The notes under the pieces are model-generated. The model saw only the letters and a list, made by a program, of their open reading frames with translations. It had not been told where the DNA came from and made no database searches. From Infirmifilum sp. NZ (lineage in GTDB: Archaea; Thermoproteota; Thermoprotei; Thermofilales; Thermofilaceae), in the NCBI RefSeq assembly GCF_022693705.1, contig NZ_CP094288.1, positions 1,474,451-1,538,450 on the forward strand: a DNA stretch of 64,000 bases, read 5' to 3'. The position numbers and the translations under genes were made by a program. How positions within the stretch are numbered: position 1 is the stretch's first letter; every line of letters begins with the position of its first letter. Of this stretch, positions 14,600-22,271 are shown one piece after another.

Positions 14600-14881
14600 G
14601 TGGCAAAGCTCGTAAGGGCGCACATCTACGTCTCAGGCCTCGTCCAGGGCGTCTTCTTCCGGGCGTCCATGCAGGAGGTCGCGAGGAGCCTCGGCGTCAC
14701 GGGGTGGGTGAGGAACCTGCCCGACGGCAGGGTGGAGGCAGTGGTTGAGGGCGACGAGGACAAGGTTCGGAAACTGATCGAGTGGGCTTGGCGCGGCCCC
14801 CCGCTTGCGAGAGTAGAGAACGTCGAGGTCAAGTGGGAGGAGTACAGGGGAGAGTTCCACGACTTCCACATACGCAGGTAA
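14600..14881 (+). CDS. acyP: Acylphosphatase
   Basis: A 93-residue protein that matches acylphosphatase along its whole length. This small ferredoxin-like enzyme hydrolyses carboxyl-phosphate bonds such as those of acetyl phosphate or carbamoyl phosphate. The active-site arginine is in the loop [14 protein letters not shown], and the catalytic asparagine lies in [17 protein letters not shown]. Several GTG codons could start the gene. The one at 14600 ([10 protein letters not shown]) gives the usual length and lies about 40 bases after the TATA-like CGATAAATCTT (14557-14567). It is monocistronic. Confidence 0.9.
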   Translation: MAKLVRAHIYVSGLVQGVFFRASMQEVARSLGVTGWVRNLPDGRVEAVVEGDEDKVRKLIEWAWRGPPLARVENVEVKWEEYRGEFHDFHIRR

Positions 14882-15533
14882 TAGCCCCCTACCCCTCTCC
14901 AGGCGCATCCCCCCCATCTTGCTGCGAAATCCATCCGCTCCGGAAGGATCAAGATGCGAGGAGCCGTAGCTAAAGCCCAGCCCCTACAGGAGAGGGACGG
15001 CGTCGCACGCTACGAGACGCGGGTCCCAGAGCTCATATTGTGAGCCCGTATCCAAGGCGAAGAGGAACAGAGTCACAGGTAGCTGAAGCCTCGCGGGTTG
15101 AACGTTATTTTCAACAGTGGAAAAATTCAAGGTATTTGAAGTTTTTCTAGGGAGAGCCCAGCTGGAACATAACCAAAACAATGGAACTTTTAAAATACAG
15201 GGAAGGTTAGAAATCACAACCGCGGGAAAAGGCACCACGTAAAACGCGTGTTCGCAGGAGAAGAGGAAACCGGGCGAAAAGGAACGCTTAAATACCCCTC
15301 CCACACCGTTTAACGGAAAATGTCAAGAGACGATTGAAAGAAAACACCGCAGATGATAGACAACCCCGACGTCAAGCAGTCGTATTGCAGAAAATCAATA
15401 GATGATTGACAGTGTTATGAGGCTTGGGCTGACATTGCAAGTCTATGGTTTTGGAAAGATGAACACGGGTAGCTTCTGCGGAATTGCTAGCAATTGGTAA
15501 ACCCGCAAAAACGGGTTGGAACTTAAGCGGGGC
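14882..15533. other. 650-base intergenic stretch, relatively AT-rich, no gene recognised
   Basis: This stretch is visibly richer in A+T than its neighbours. A bidirectional TATA-like CGCTTAAATACC lies at 15284-15295. Downstream of it, the frame from ATG 15320 (MSRDD) is broken by in-frame TGA codons, though reading resumes for 20-25 codons after each, so a decayed gene is possible. Two imperfect copies of a 23-25-base repeat are listed separately. No tRNA or CRISPR array was found. Confidence 0.4.
15316..15412 (+). repeat. Two imperfect direct repeats, 74 bases apart
   Basis: The segment at 15316-15340 and the segment at 15390-15412 both begin GAAAAT, contain CAA-AGA-GATTGA and end A-AG. About 19 of 23 positions agree. 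With only two copies and a long spacing they are not a convincing CRISPR array. Confidence 0.3.
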
Positions 15534-16208
15534 TCACGCCGGCTTCAGCAGGCCGTCTTCAATTAGTAGCTGTCTCGCAACGTTATTGTAGTGCTCCTTC
15601 GCTCTTTCATTTGCGAGTGACTTGTACGACCTTATCTCCTCTAAGTACATCTCTCTTTCGTATCTATCCATCCTACGCTTACGTTTCTCATAATGCTTGA
15701 TGATGTCGCGCCACTCCCTCAACTCATTGCCTTTTAACCACTTCTCGACATTACGCCTGTCGACATCATAGCTGGTATGAGCATGCCTATAATGGGCTAT
15801 CATGAAAATGGTTTTAGCGGTGTCGACACCTAACGCATCATCGACAAGCTCACTAAGCGTGCGGGAGTCGCGTGGGGGGTACACCATGCGACCGCATCTA
15901 GGACAGTAGAAAGCAAGCTCCTCAAGCGCCTTCTTCCTTCTCCTATACCTTCTCTGATAATTCTTCCTTCTGGTCTTCTCCTCCTCAGAGTACCTGGGGA
16001 AAGACCTTATGGTCTCGAGATTCACTTCAATATCTTGCACGCTTAGCAACGCGGCATCGGGAGCTGAGCTGTAGTGGGGGTTTCGGACAACTCTATACCT
16101 GACGATGTTTTTCTCGATAGCAAGTCTAATTTGATTATCGGTCAGACCGTATTTCTTCTTAGCTGTAGTTTTGTAGATCCATGCTCTCTCTGTATTCGTT
16201 TCTGACAC
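15534..16208 (-). CDS. Unfamiliar basic protein with a probable zinc site
   Basis: A 224-residue, strongly charged protein. An N-terminal helical region (TAKKKYGLTDNQIRLAIEKN) could be a DNA-binding helix-turn-helix. A very basic stretch (NYQRRYRRRKK) is followed by CPRCGRMV, and about 40 residues later HYRHAHTSYD supplies several histidines, so a Cys2/His-type zinc site is plausible. The His block and the following basic helix resemble DUF2293-like domains, but this is a weak by-eye match. Base composition is lower in G+C than that of the neighbours, and AT-rich flanks surround it, suggesting acquisition by transfer. The GTG at 16208 lies about 25 bases after a minus-strand TATA-like ACTTTATCC near 16233. 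Function unknown. Confidence 0.6.
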   Translation of the reverse strand: MSETNTERAWIYKTTAKKKYGLTDNQIRLAIEKNIVRYRVVRNPHYSSAPDAALLSVQDIEVNLETIRSFPRYSEEEKTRRKNYQRRYRRRKKALEELAFYCPRCGRMVYPPRDSRTLSELVDDALGVDTAKTIFMIAHYRHAHTSYDVDRRNVEKWLKGNELREWRDIIKHYEKRKRRMDRYEREMYLEEIRSYKSLANERAKEHYNNVARQLLIEDGLLKPA

Positions 16209-16499
16209 CGCTACTCAAAATTCTAAAGGATAAAGTGAATTAAAATTGTTATCTCTCCATCGAGTCGCGATGAGACGTGCTTGATCTTTCAAGCCTAGGG
16301 GAGAAAGCGTGAAATTACTTTAACTTGTGCGGTGGAGAGGCAGGGACTTGCAGAAGCCTGACCGAAAAGCGGAATGAGTATTGCACGAACATCCACTATA
16401 ACGCTCTTTGTAGCCTTCGAGAGTTAGTGGTCGGTTGGCTGAGCGCGGTAAGAAACTAGGGAAAAGCTAAAAAGCACCATTGCAGGAACCGAAGCAAGG
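16209..16499. other. Intergenic region holding divergent promoters
   Basis: The left side carries the TATA-like box of the minus-strand gene ending at 15534. The right side carries copy 2 of the 21-base promoter-like repeat (16453-16473), which places the transcript start at about the TTG of moeA (16500). Nothing else is recognised in between. Confidence 0.45.
16453..16473 (+). repeat. 21-base promoter-like repeat, copy 2 (moeA promoter)
   Basis: Identical to 12093-12113. The AT-rich part (AAGCTAAAAAG) acts plausibly as TATA box, since it lies about 27-35 bases before the TTG start of moeA. A related 12-base core, AAAGCTAAAAAG, occurs near 38370 upstream of the hydrogenase operon. Confidence 0.5.
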
Positions 16500-17708
16500 T
16501 TGACGGCTTTGAGGGAGTTGCACAGCGTGTCGGTGGTCCTGCGCGATGTGCGGAGGTACCTTAAGCTCCCTGGAGAGGTGGAGGTGCCTGTTGAGGGCGC
16601 GCTGGGCTTGTACTCGGCTGAGACCGTTGTCTCGACCTTCAAGCTGCCCCCTAAGCCGAAGAGCGTGGTGGACGGCTACGCTGTCCGGGCCTCGGACGTG
16701 GAGCCGGCTTCGCCCAGCTCCCCCGTCCCCCTGAAGCTCTCGGGGGGCGTTCTCAGGCCAACGGGTGAGGCTTCTGTCAGGCTGGCCCCAGGCGAGGCTG
16801 TAAGGATTGAAACCGGCGCCCTGCTGCCGGAGGGCGCCGACGCGGTCGTGCCGGTTGAGGACGCCTTCGAGGAGGATGGCAGGGTCTACGTGCTCAGGCG
16901 GGTGGCGGTGTACGAGAACGTCTCCCTGCCGGGCGAGGAGTACGATGAGGGCTTAGTGGTGGTGAGGAGGGGGGAGAGGATCAGGCCCCAGTCCGTCGCC
17001 GGCTTGATCCTGGAGGGCAGGGAATCGGTCAGGGTCTTCGACGCCACGGTAGGGATTCTGAACGTGGGGGACGAGATAGTCTCGGGGACATTCTTCAAGC
17101 CCTTCACCCACGTTTTCGTCAAGGGCTGGTTCGAGCAGCACGGCTTCAGGGTTCAAGAGCTCTCGCTTGCCCGCGACGACATCGAGGAGATCGCGGCCTG
17201 GCTGAACAGGAGCGGGGCGTACATGAGCGTACTGCTGGGCGGGACGTCGATGGGCGGGCACGACTTCACCGTAAGGGCCGTGGAGGGCCTCAGCCCCGAG
17301 TACATGGTGCACGGCTTTGCCGTGCAGCCCGGGAAGACGGCCTGCCTCGCTGTAAAGGACGGGAAGCCCATCGTGGCCATGAGCGGGCTACCCGTGGCGG
17401 CGCTGTCGACGCTCGAGGTCGTGGTGAAGCCTATGCTCCGCGACCTAGGACTGGATGTGCCGGACTACCCGAGGGTCAAGGCCGTGCTGACGAGGAGGAT
17501 CACGGTGAAGATGGGCGTCGTGGGCTTCGCCAGGGTCAGGGTTTACCGGTGCTCCGAGGGACTGTGCGCTGAGCCGCTGATGGTCGGGGGCTCGGGCTCC
17601 CTCACGAGCCTGCTGCGCGGGAACGGCTTCGTTATCGTGCCAGAGGGGGTGGAGGGCTACGAGGAGGGTGAAGAGGTTGAGGTCCACCTCATAAGGGGTG
17701 TTGTCTAA
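16500..17708 (+). CDS. moeA: Molybdopterin molybdenumtransferase MoeA (first copy)
   Basis: A 402-residue MoeA. The enzyme inserts molybdate (or tungstate in many hyperthermophiles) into adenylylated molybdopterin. The substrate-binding block KSVVDGYAVRASDV is near residue 55, RIETGALLPEGADAVVPVED follows, and the MoaB-like domain carries LGGTSMGGHDFT and AMSGLPVAALSTLEV. The TTG start coincides with the predicted transcript start and seems leaderless. Its stop codon overlaps the ATG of a second moeA by one base (TAATG), so the pair is one operon. Two MoeA proteins per archaeal genome are common and have been proposed to handle Mo and W separately; which is which cannot be told here. Confidence 0.9.
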   Translation: MTALRELHSVSVVLRDVRRYLKLPGEVEVPVEGALGLYSAETVVSTFKLPPKPKSVVDGYAVRASDVEPASPSSPVPLKLSGGVLRPTGEASVRLAPGEAVRIETGALLPEGADAVVPVEDAFEEDGRVYVLRRVAVYENVSLPGEEYDEGLVVVRRGERIRPQSVAGLILEGRESVRVFDATVGILNVGDEIVSGTFFKPFTHVFVKGWFEQHGFRVQELSLARDDIEEIAAWLNRSGAYMSVLLGGTSMGGHDFTVRAVEGLSPEYMVHGFAVQPGKTACLAVKDGKPIVAMSGLPVAALSTLEVVVKPMLRDLGLDVPDYPRVKAVLTRRITVKMGVVGFARVRVYRCSEGLCAEPLMVGGSGSLTSLLRGNGFVIVPEGVEGYEEGEEVEVHLIRGVV

Positions 17709-19663
17709 TGCCGGAGAGGAAAATCTACCGTAGCTTGGTCTCAGTCGACGACGTCCTTAAAATCCTCGAGTCGCACCGGAGGCTGGAGCCCCTCGGGGAG
17801 GAGGAGGTCCCCCTACCGGAAGCCGTGGGTAGAGTCCTGAGCAGGAACGTGTTCTCCCCCATGGACTACCCGCCCTACACCAGGGCACTCGTGGACGGCT
17901 TCGCGGTCATCAGCTCCGACCTCGTGGGCGTTTACGAGGACAGGCCGCGCGCGCTGAAGCTTGTCGACAAGCTGTCCACGGGCGAGACGAGGCTGATCAG
18001 GATAAGCAGGGGGGAGACCGTCGAGGTCTCTACGGGTGCCATCGTGCCCTACCCCGCGGACGCCGTCGTGCCGGTTGAGTACACGCACCAGTCCGAGGGG
18101 CAGGTCGTGTTCTACAGGAGCGTGGCCCACGGCGAGAACGTGGACGTGGCCGGCTCGGACATCGCGCTCGGGGAGATACTGGCTTGGAGAGGCGACGTCG
18201 TGACACCCCTCCTCGTCTCCCTTCTCGCTACCACCGGGGTTGACAGGGTCTGGGTCTACAGGCGGGTTAGGGTGGGGATAATACCCACGGGCAACGAGGT
18301 GAGGCCCCCGGGGCAACGCCTCGAGTACGGGCAGGTCTACGACTCGAACTCCTACATGGTGTACAGCTTCATGAAGCTCCTGGGGGCTCAGCCGAGGATC
18401 TATGAACGGGTCCCGGACGACTCCTCCCTGATAGAGGAGTCCATACACAGGGCGCTGGAGGAGAACGATGTCGTGGTCACTATCGGCGGCACGAGCGCGG
18501 GCCTCGAGGACTACACCTTCCGCGCTATGTCGAAGCTGAACCCAGGCATACTGGTCCACGGCGTGCGCGAGAAGCCAGGCCGCCCCCTCGTCGTCGCGCT
18601 CCACGGGGACAAGATCCTCCTCGGCCTCCCCGGCTTCCCCATGTCCTGCCTCTTGACGGTGTACCTCTACCTCATCCCCGTGGTCTCGAAGCTTCAAGGT
18701 CTCCGGACCCCACCCGTCAAAAGTCTGAGCGCCGAGGTTGCGCTCCCGCTGAGGGGGGAGCCGGGTATACGCGTCTTCGTTCCAGCGATCCTCACCAGCG
18801 ACGGGGAGAGGCTGAGAGCCTTCCCCCTACCGGGACACAGCGGGCGCGTGTCCTCCATGGCTCTCTTCGACGGCTTCATAGTCGTCCGTGAGAGCGAGGA
18901 GTTCAAGCCCCAGGGCGCGGTCGCAGAGGTCATACCGAACCCCTTCGCCAGGCCCTACGCGGTGAACATCATAGGGAGCCACGACCCCCTGCTTCAGGAT
19001 CTCGTTCGAGACGTCATAGGCGAGGCCGCGAGGCTCGTGAACGTGGGCAGCACAGGCGGGCTCCAGGCGGTGAAGAGCGGCGTAGCCGACTTGGCTGGCA
19101 CGCACCTCCTGGATCCCGAGACGGGCGAGTACAACGTACCGTACGTGAGGAGGTACGAGATCAGGGAAGCTGTCCTGCTGAGGGGTTACCTGAGAGAGCA
19201 GGGCTTCGTCTACAGAAAGGAGTTCGGGGAAGTGGCCTCGCTATCAGACGTAATCGATCGAGGCCTGAAGTTCGTTAACCGCAACCCGGGGAGCGGCACG
19301 CGGGTGCTCGTCGACAAGATGCTCGAGGACGAGGCGGCGAAGAGAGGAGTGCCGGTCGAGGAGCTCAAGTCCAAGCTCAACGGCTACACATTCGAGGTGA
19401 AAACGCACGAGGCCGTCGCCTACCTTGTAGCCAAGGGTGTCGCGGACGTCGGTGTCGCGCTGAGGCTGGTAGCCGAGAAGTACGGCTTAGGGTTCGTGAG
19501 TATCGCCTGGGAGAGGTACGACGTACTTTTGAGGAAAGACTCTCTCAGGAAGCCCGAGGTCGCGCGGCTAGTGGAGGCCCTGAAGAGCCTCTCGCAGAAG
19601 AGCCTCGACGCGTACCCCGGCTACAAGGTTGACGGTGAGACAGGTTCTATGATCAGCCTATAA
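17708..19663 (+). CDS. moeA: MoeA with C-terminal periplasmic-binding-protein-like domain (second copy)
   Basis: A 651-residue two-part protein. Residues 1-410 form MoeA, with TRALVDGFAVISSDL, VSTGAIVPYPADAVVPVEYT and TIGGTSAGLEDYTFRAM. Residues about 425-651 form a PBP-like domain (LysR-substrate/molybdate-binding type), with GSTGGLQAVKSGVADLAGTH and NRNPGSGTRVLVDKM. Archaeal MoeA-PBP fusions are known; the extra domain is thought to sense or hold the oxyanion or cofactor. It is the second gene of the moeA pair and converges on pstB. Tungsten or molybdenum enzymes such as aldehyde:ferredoxin oxidoreductases, outside this window, would be the customers. Confidence 0.9.
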   Translation: MPERKIYRSLVSVDDVLKILESHRRLEPLGEEEVPLPEAVGRVLSRNVFSPMDYPPYTRALVDGFAVISSDLVGVYEDRPRALKLVDKLSTGETRLIRISRGETVEVSTGAIVPYPADAVVPVEYTHQSEGQVVFYRSVAHGENVDVAGSDIALGEILAWRGDVVTPLLVSLLATTGVDRVWVYRRVRVGIIPTGNEVRPPGQRLEYGQVYDSNSYMVYSFMKLLGAQPRIYERVPDDSSLIEESIHRALEENDVVVTIGGTSAGLEDYTFRAMSKLNPGILVHGVREKPGRPLVVALHGDKILLGLPGFPMSCLLTVYLYLIPVVSKLQGLRTPPVKSLSAEVALPLRGEPGIRVFVPAILTSDGERLRAFPLPGHSGRVSSMALFDGFIVVRESEEFKPQGAVAEVIPNPFARPYAVNIIGSHDPLLQDLVRDVIGEAARLVNVGSTGGLQAVKSGVADLAGTHLLDPETGEYNVPYVRRYEIREAVLLRGYLREQGFVYRKEFGEVASLSDVIDRGLKFVNRNPGSGTRVLVDKMLEDEAAKRGVPVEELKSKLNGYTFEVKTHEAVAYLVAKGVADVGVALRLVAEKYGLGFVSIAWERYDVLLRKDSLRKPEVARLVEALKSLSQKSLDAYPGYKVDGETGSMISL

Positions 19664-19696
19664 CCGTAGCGATAGTATTTACTCGCTCTGCGGTTG

Positions 19697-20482
19697 CTAC
19701 GAGGTGGCCGGAACGCGAAGCGCCGCTTGCCGGGCCTCGAGGGTTAGCTTTTGTATCAGCTTGCGGTACTGCTCCGCGTAATGGCTACCTATAGCCCCCT
19801 CCCAGACGATCCTACCGGAGAAGAGCACCACCCCCCTGTCTGCCAGCCTCTCCGCCTGACCGGGGTCGTGCGTGACCAGGATCACCGTCACCTCCTCTTT
19901 CAGCTCCTTCACGACCTCCTCCACCTTACTGGCGCTCACGGGGTCGAGGCTGGCGGTGGGCTCGTCCAGCAGAAGGACCTTCGGCTTCAACGCGAGGGCC
20001 CTTGCGATGCACAGGCGTTGCTGCTGCCCGCCGCTAAGCCTGGAAGCCGGTTCGCGGAGGCGATCCTTAACCTCATCCCACAGCGCAGCCCTCTCGAGAG
20101 CCCACCTCACGAGCTGCTCGAGCTCCCTTCCCCTAGCGAGGCCATGGAGCCTCGGGCCGATGACGACGTTGTCGTAGATGCTGAGGTGTGGGAAGGGGTT
20201 CGGGGTCTGGAAGACCATCCCGGTCAGGCGTGCTAGCGTGTCGGGACTGGTGGAGTTGTACACGTCATGGCCCATTACCTCTACTTTGCCGCTGACCCGC
20301 GCTCCGTCTCTCAAGAGCACGAGCCTGTTGACGGTCCGAAGGAGAGTAGACTTCCCGCTGCCGGACGGCCCCATCACGGCGAAGATCGTCCTCTCGGGGA
20401 CCTCTAGGTTCACGTCCCACAGGATGCGAGTTTCCCCGTACCAAACGCTCACGTTGCTAAACCTTACAGCGACGCCGCTCAT
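19697..20482 (-). CDS. pstB: Phosphate ABC transporter ATP-binding protein PstB
   Basis: A 261-residue ABC ATPase. Walker A is GPSGSGKST, the signature is RLSGGQQQRLCIARAL, and Walker B is VLLLDEPTASLDPVSA. The phosphate-family feature is the LLRTVNRL segment after Walker A. It powers uptake of phosphate through PstC/PstA. The frame is open far upstream inside pstA, but the ATG at 20482 (MSGVAVRFSNVSVWYG) starts exactly at the family N-terminus. It overlaps the pstA stop by one base (TGATG). Confidence 0.92.
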   Translation of the reverse strand: MSGVAVRFSNVSVWYGETRILWDVNLEVPERTIFAVMGPSGSGKSTLLRTVNRLVLLRDGARVSGKVEVMGHDVYNSTSPDTLARLTGMVFQTPNPFPHLSIYDNVVIGPRLHGLARGRELEQLVRWALERAALWDEVKDRLREPASRLSGGQQQRLCIARALALKPKVLLLDEPTASLDPVSASKVEEVVKELKEEVTVILVTHDPGQAERLADRGVVLFSGRIVWEGAIGSHYAEQYRKLIQKLTLEARQAALRVPATS

Positions 20483-21327
20483 CAGAACTTCACCTCGCCC
20501 GCGAGCCTCCCAACAAGGTACGTAAGCGCGACGGAGGCGATGAGGAGGAGACCCGATGCGGCCCACGCCAGCGACCTGAGGTTCTCGTAGGGCATCATCG
20601 CGAAGCGGTAGACGACCAGGGATAGTGTGCTTGAGGGCCCCGTAAGGCCGTAGAAGCCGTAGAGCGCGAAGCCCGCGGTGAGCAGAACAGGCGCCGTCTC
20701 GCCTAGAGCCTTCGTGTAGCCCAGCAGGACGCCCGAGGCGATGCCGGTCCTGCACATGGGGACGAGCACGAGCCAGACTGTTTTCCAGCGGGGGAGGTCG
20801 AGCGCGTAGGCCGCCTCCCGGTACTCCTCCGGTATCGAGGTGACAGCCTCCTTGACCTGCTCGATTACGAAGGGAAGAACCGTTATGGCCAGGCTGACTG
20901 CGCCGGCGAGTAGCGAGTAGCTTTTCAGCGACAAGCAGATAGTCGCGAAAACGAAGAGCCCGATAATCACGGTAGGGATCTCCGCGAGCATCTGCACCGT
21001 AGCGGAAGCAATGCTAGCGAGCCTCGACATCCTCTCCTCGCCGAGGTACACCCCCACAGCCACCCCGACGGGTGCGGAAAAGGCTAGGGCTAGAGCCGTC
21101 ATAATCGCCGTGTTCAGGATCACGGGGCCAAGTCCCCCGACACTCCCTCCGGGCTCGCCTGGAGGCAGGACGAAAAACCCTAAACCCTCGGCCACTAGGA
21201 CGCGCGCCAGGCTCAGGATCGAGGAAAACGCTATGTGTAAGATTACCGCGAGGAGGGTAACGGCTGTAACCAGCGAGTAGACGAGGAAAGCCCTGTCGGC
21301 TACGGCTCTCCTCAACCTCATCGCCAA
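20482..21327 (-). CDS. pstA: Phosphate ABC transporter permease PstA
   Basis: A 281-residue inner-membrane permease with about six membrane segments. The cytoplasmic EAA-type loop that contacts PstB is visible (EEYREAAYALDLPRWKTVWL), followed by GIASGVLLGYTKALGETAPV, a strong PstA/PstC signature. It pairs with PstC to form the phosphate channel. The 5' end overlaps the end of pstC by ten bases, and the 3' end overlaps pstB, so the three genes are tightly coupled. Confidence 0.92.
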   Translation of the reverse strand: MAMRLRRAVADRAFLVYSLVTAVTLLAVILHIAFSSILSLARVLVAEGLGFFVLPPGEPGGSVGGLGPVILNTAIMTALALAFSAPVGVAVGVYLGEERMSRLASIASATVQMLAEIPTVIIGLFVFATICLSLKSYSLLAGAVSLAITVLPFVIEQVKEAVTSIPEEYREAAYALDLPRWKTVWLVLVPMCRTGIASGVLLGYTKALGETAPVLLTAGFALYGFYGLTGPSSTLSLVVYRFAMMPYENLRSLAWAASGLLLIASVALTYLVGRLAGEVKF

Positions 21328-22187
21328 CCACCAGCCTTCCTGGCAAGCCAGAGGCCAACAGCCACAAACAGCGCGTTTACCAGGAGCATTACTAGAGCGG
21401 CGCTGAAGAGGGTGCTCAGCATGTAGCTGTAGAGAGAGGCCTCCGTGACGTAGTTCACAATTAGGCTCGAAACCGTAATCCCCGGCTCGAGGGGGCAGAG
21501 GGGTATATTGAAAGAGTTACCCACTACCAAGCTCACGGCTGTTGTTTCGCCGACGCTCTTGCCGAACGTGAGGAGGAGGGCGCCCAGGAACGCTCCCTTA
21601 ATGAGACCCCACAGGACTCTGAACCTCTCGTAGCCTGTGGCCCCCAGGCTGAATAGAGCCTCGCGGTAAGTGAATGGCACGAACCTGTACGCCTCGTAGA
21701 GGATCAAGGAGGCGAAGGGCGCGTTCATCAGGGCTAGCACCACGGCTCCAGTCAGGATCGACTGGCCTGTCGGCGAAGCGTTCTCGCACACCCCAGGTAC
21801 TTTTAGACTGCGCAACAGCGGCGCCACGTAGTCGAGCCCCCACAACCCGAACACGACGGTTGGTAGCGCAGTTCCGTAGAACATCAAGCCACGCAGTAAC
21901 CCCCGCAAGCTAGCCGGCGCATACTCCCAAGCTAAGGCCACAACTCCGGGTACAATCAGCGCGACCAGCCCCGTGGCCAAGGCGGAGACGTAAAGGGTTC
22001 CCAGCAGGGCTGGTAGAAGGCCGTACACTTCCTCACTGGGCGACCACCCAGAAGTTGTGATAAGGTTGAGGCCGTAGCGGAGTATCGCTGGGGCAGAGTT
22101 TACGGCCAGGGTGGCTACCAAGGCTGCTAAAGCGAGTAGAACGATGGCGACGAACGGGATCGACACCTTGATGAAGCTGTCCACGTG
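21318..22187 (-). CDS. pstC: Phosphate ABC transporter permease PstC
   Basis: About 289 residues with six or more membrane segments. It has the PstC features SGWSPSEEVYGLLPALLGTLYVS near the N-terminus, the EAA loop (TYREALFSLGATGYERF) and GALLLTFGKSVGETTAVSLV. The frame is open to a TTG at 22223, but a TATA-like TTTATATTGA lies at about 22227-22236, so transcription should begin near 22203. A GGTGAT Shine-Dalgarno-like sequence precedes GTG 22187, chosen here; TTG 22193 is an alternative. A separate promoter from pstS is therefore likely, which would let the binding protein be made in excess. Confidence 0.88.
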   Translation of the reverse strand, partial: HVDSFIKVSIPFVAIVLLALAALVATLAVNSAPAILRYGLNLITTSGWSPSEEVYGLLPALLGTLYVSALATGLVALIVPGVVALAWEYAPASLRGLLRGLMFYGTALPTVVFGLWGLDYVAPLLRSLKVPGVCENASPTGQSILTGAVVLALMNAPFASLILYEAYRFVPFTYREALFSLGATGYERFRVLWGLIKGAFLGALLLTFGKSVGETTAVSLVVGNSFNIPLCPLEPGITVSSLIVNYVTEASLYSYMLSTLFSAALVMLLVNALFVAVGLWLARKAGGWR

Positions 22188-22258
22188 CAAATCATCACCT
22201 AGCGTTTGAAAACTATGTATCAATATAAATTTAACCTCAGCCGTATATAGAAAGAAGG

Positions 22259-22270
22259 CTATTTTAATAG
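22259..22270. promoter_or_regulatory. Palindrome between pstS and pstC
   Basis: CTATTTTAATAG is a perfect 12-base palindrome immediately after the pstS stop codon and about 25 bases before the pstC TATA box. It may be a binding site for a phosphate regulator or a weak terminator. Confidence 0.3.
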
Positions 22271-22271
22271 T

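Noticed and set aside
14984-15304. A 106-codon minus-strand frame in the AT-rich gap
   Set aside because: Its start lies upstream of the only nearby minus-strand TATA box, so it would not be transcribed whole. The composition is irregular and no family is seen.
15316-15412. A CRISPR array
   Set aside because: There are only two imperfect repeats with a gap of about 50 bases, no further copies and no cas genes in the window.
17813-18697. A 294-codon frame opposite the second moeA
   Set aside because: It lies antisense to conserved moeA sequence, is His/Asp/Val-rich without any domain pattern, and has no promoter.
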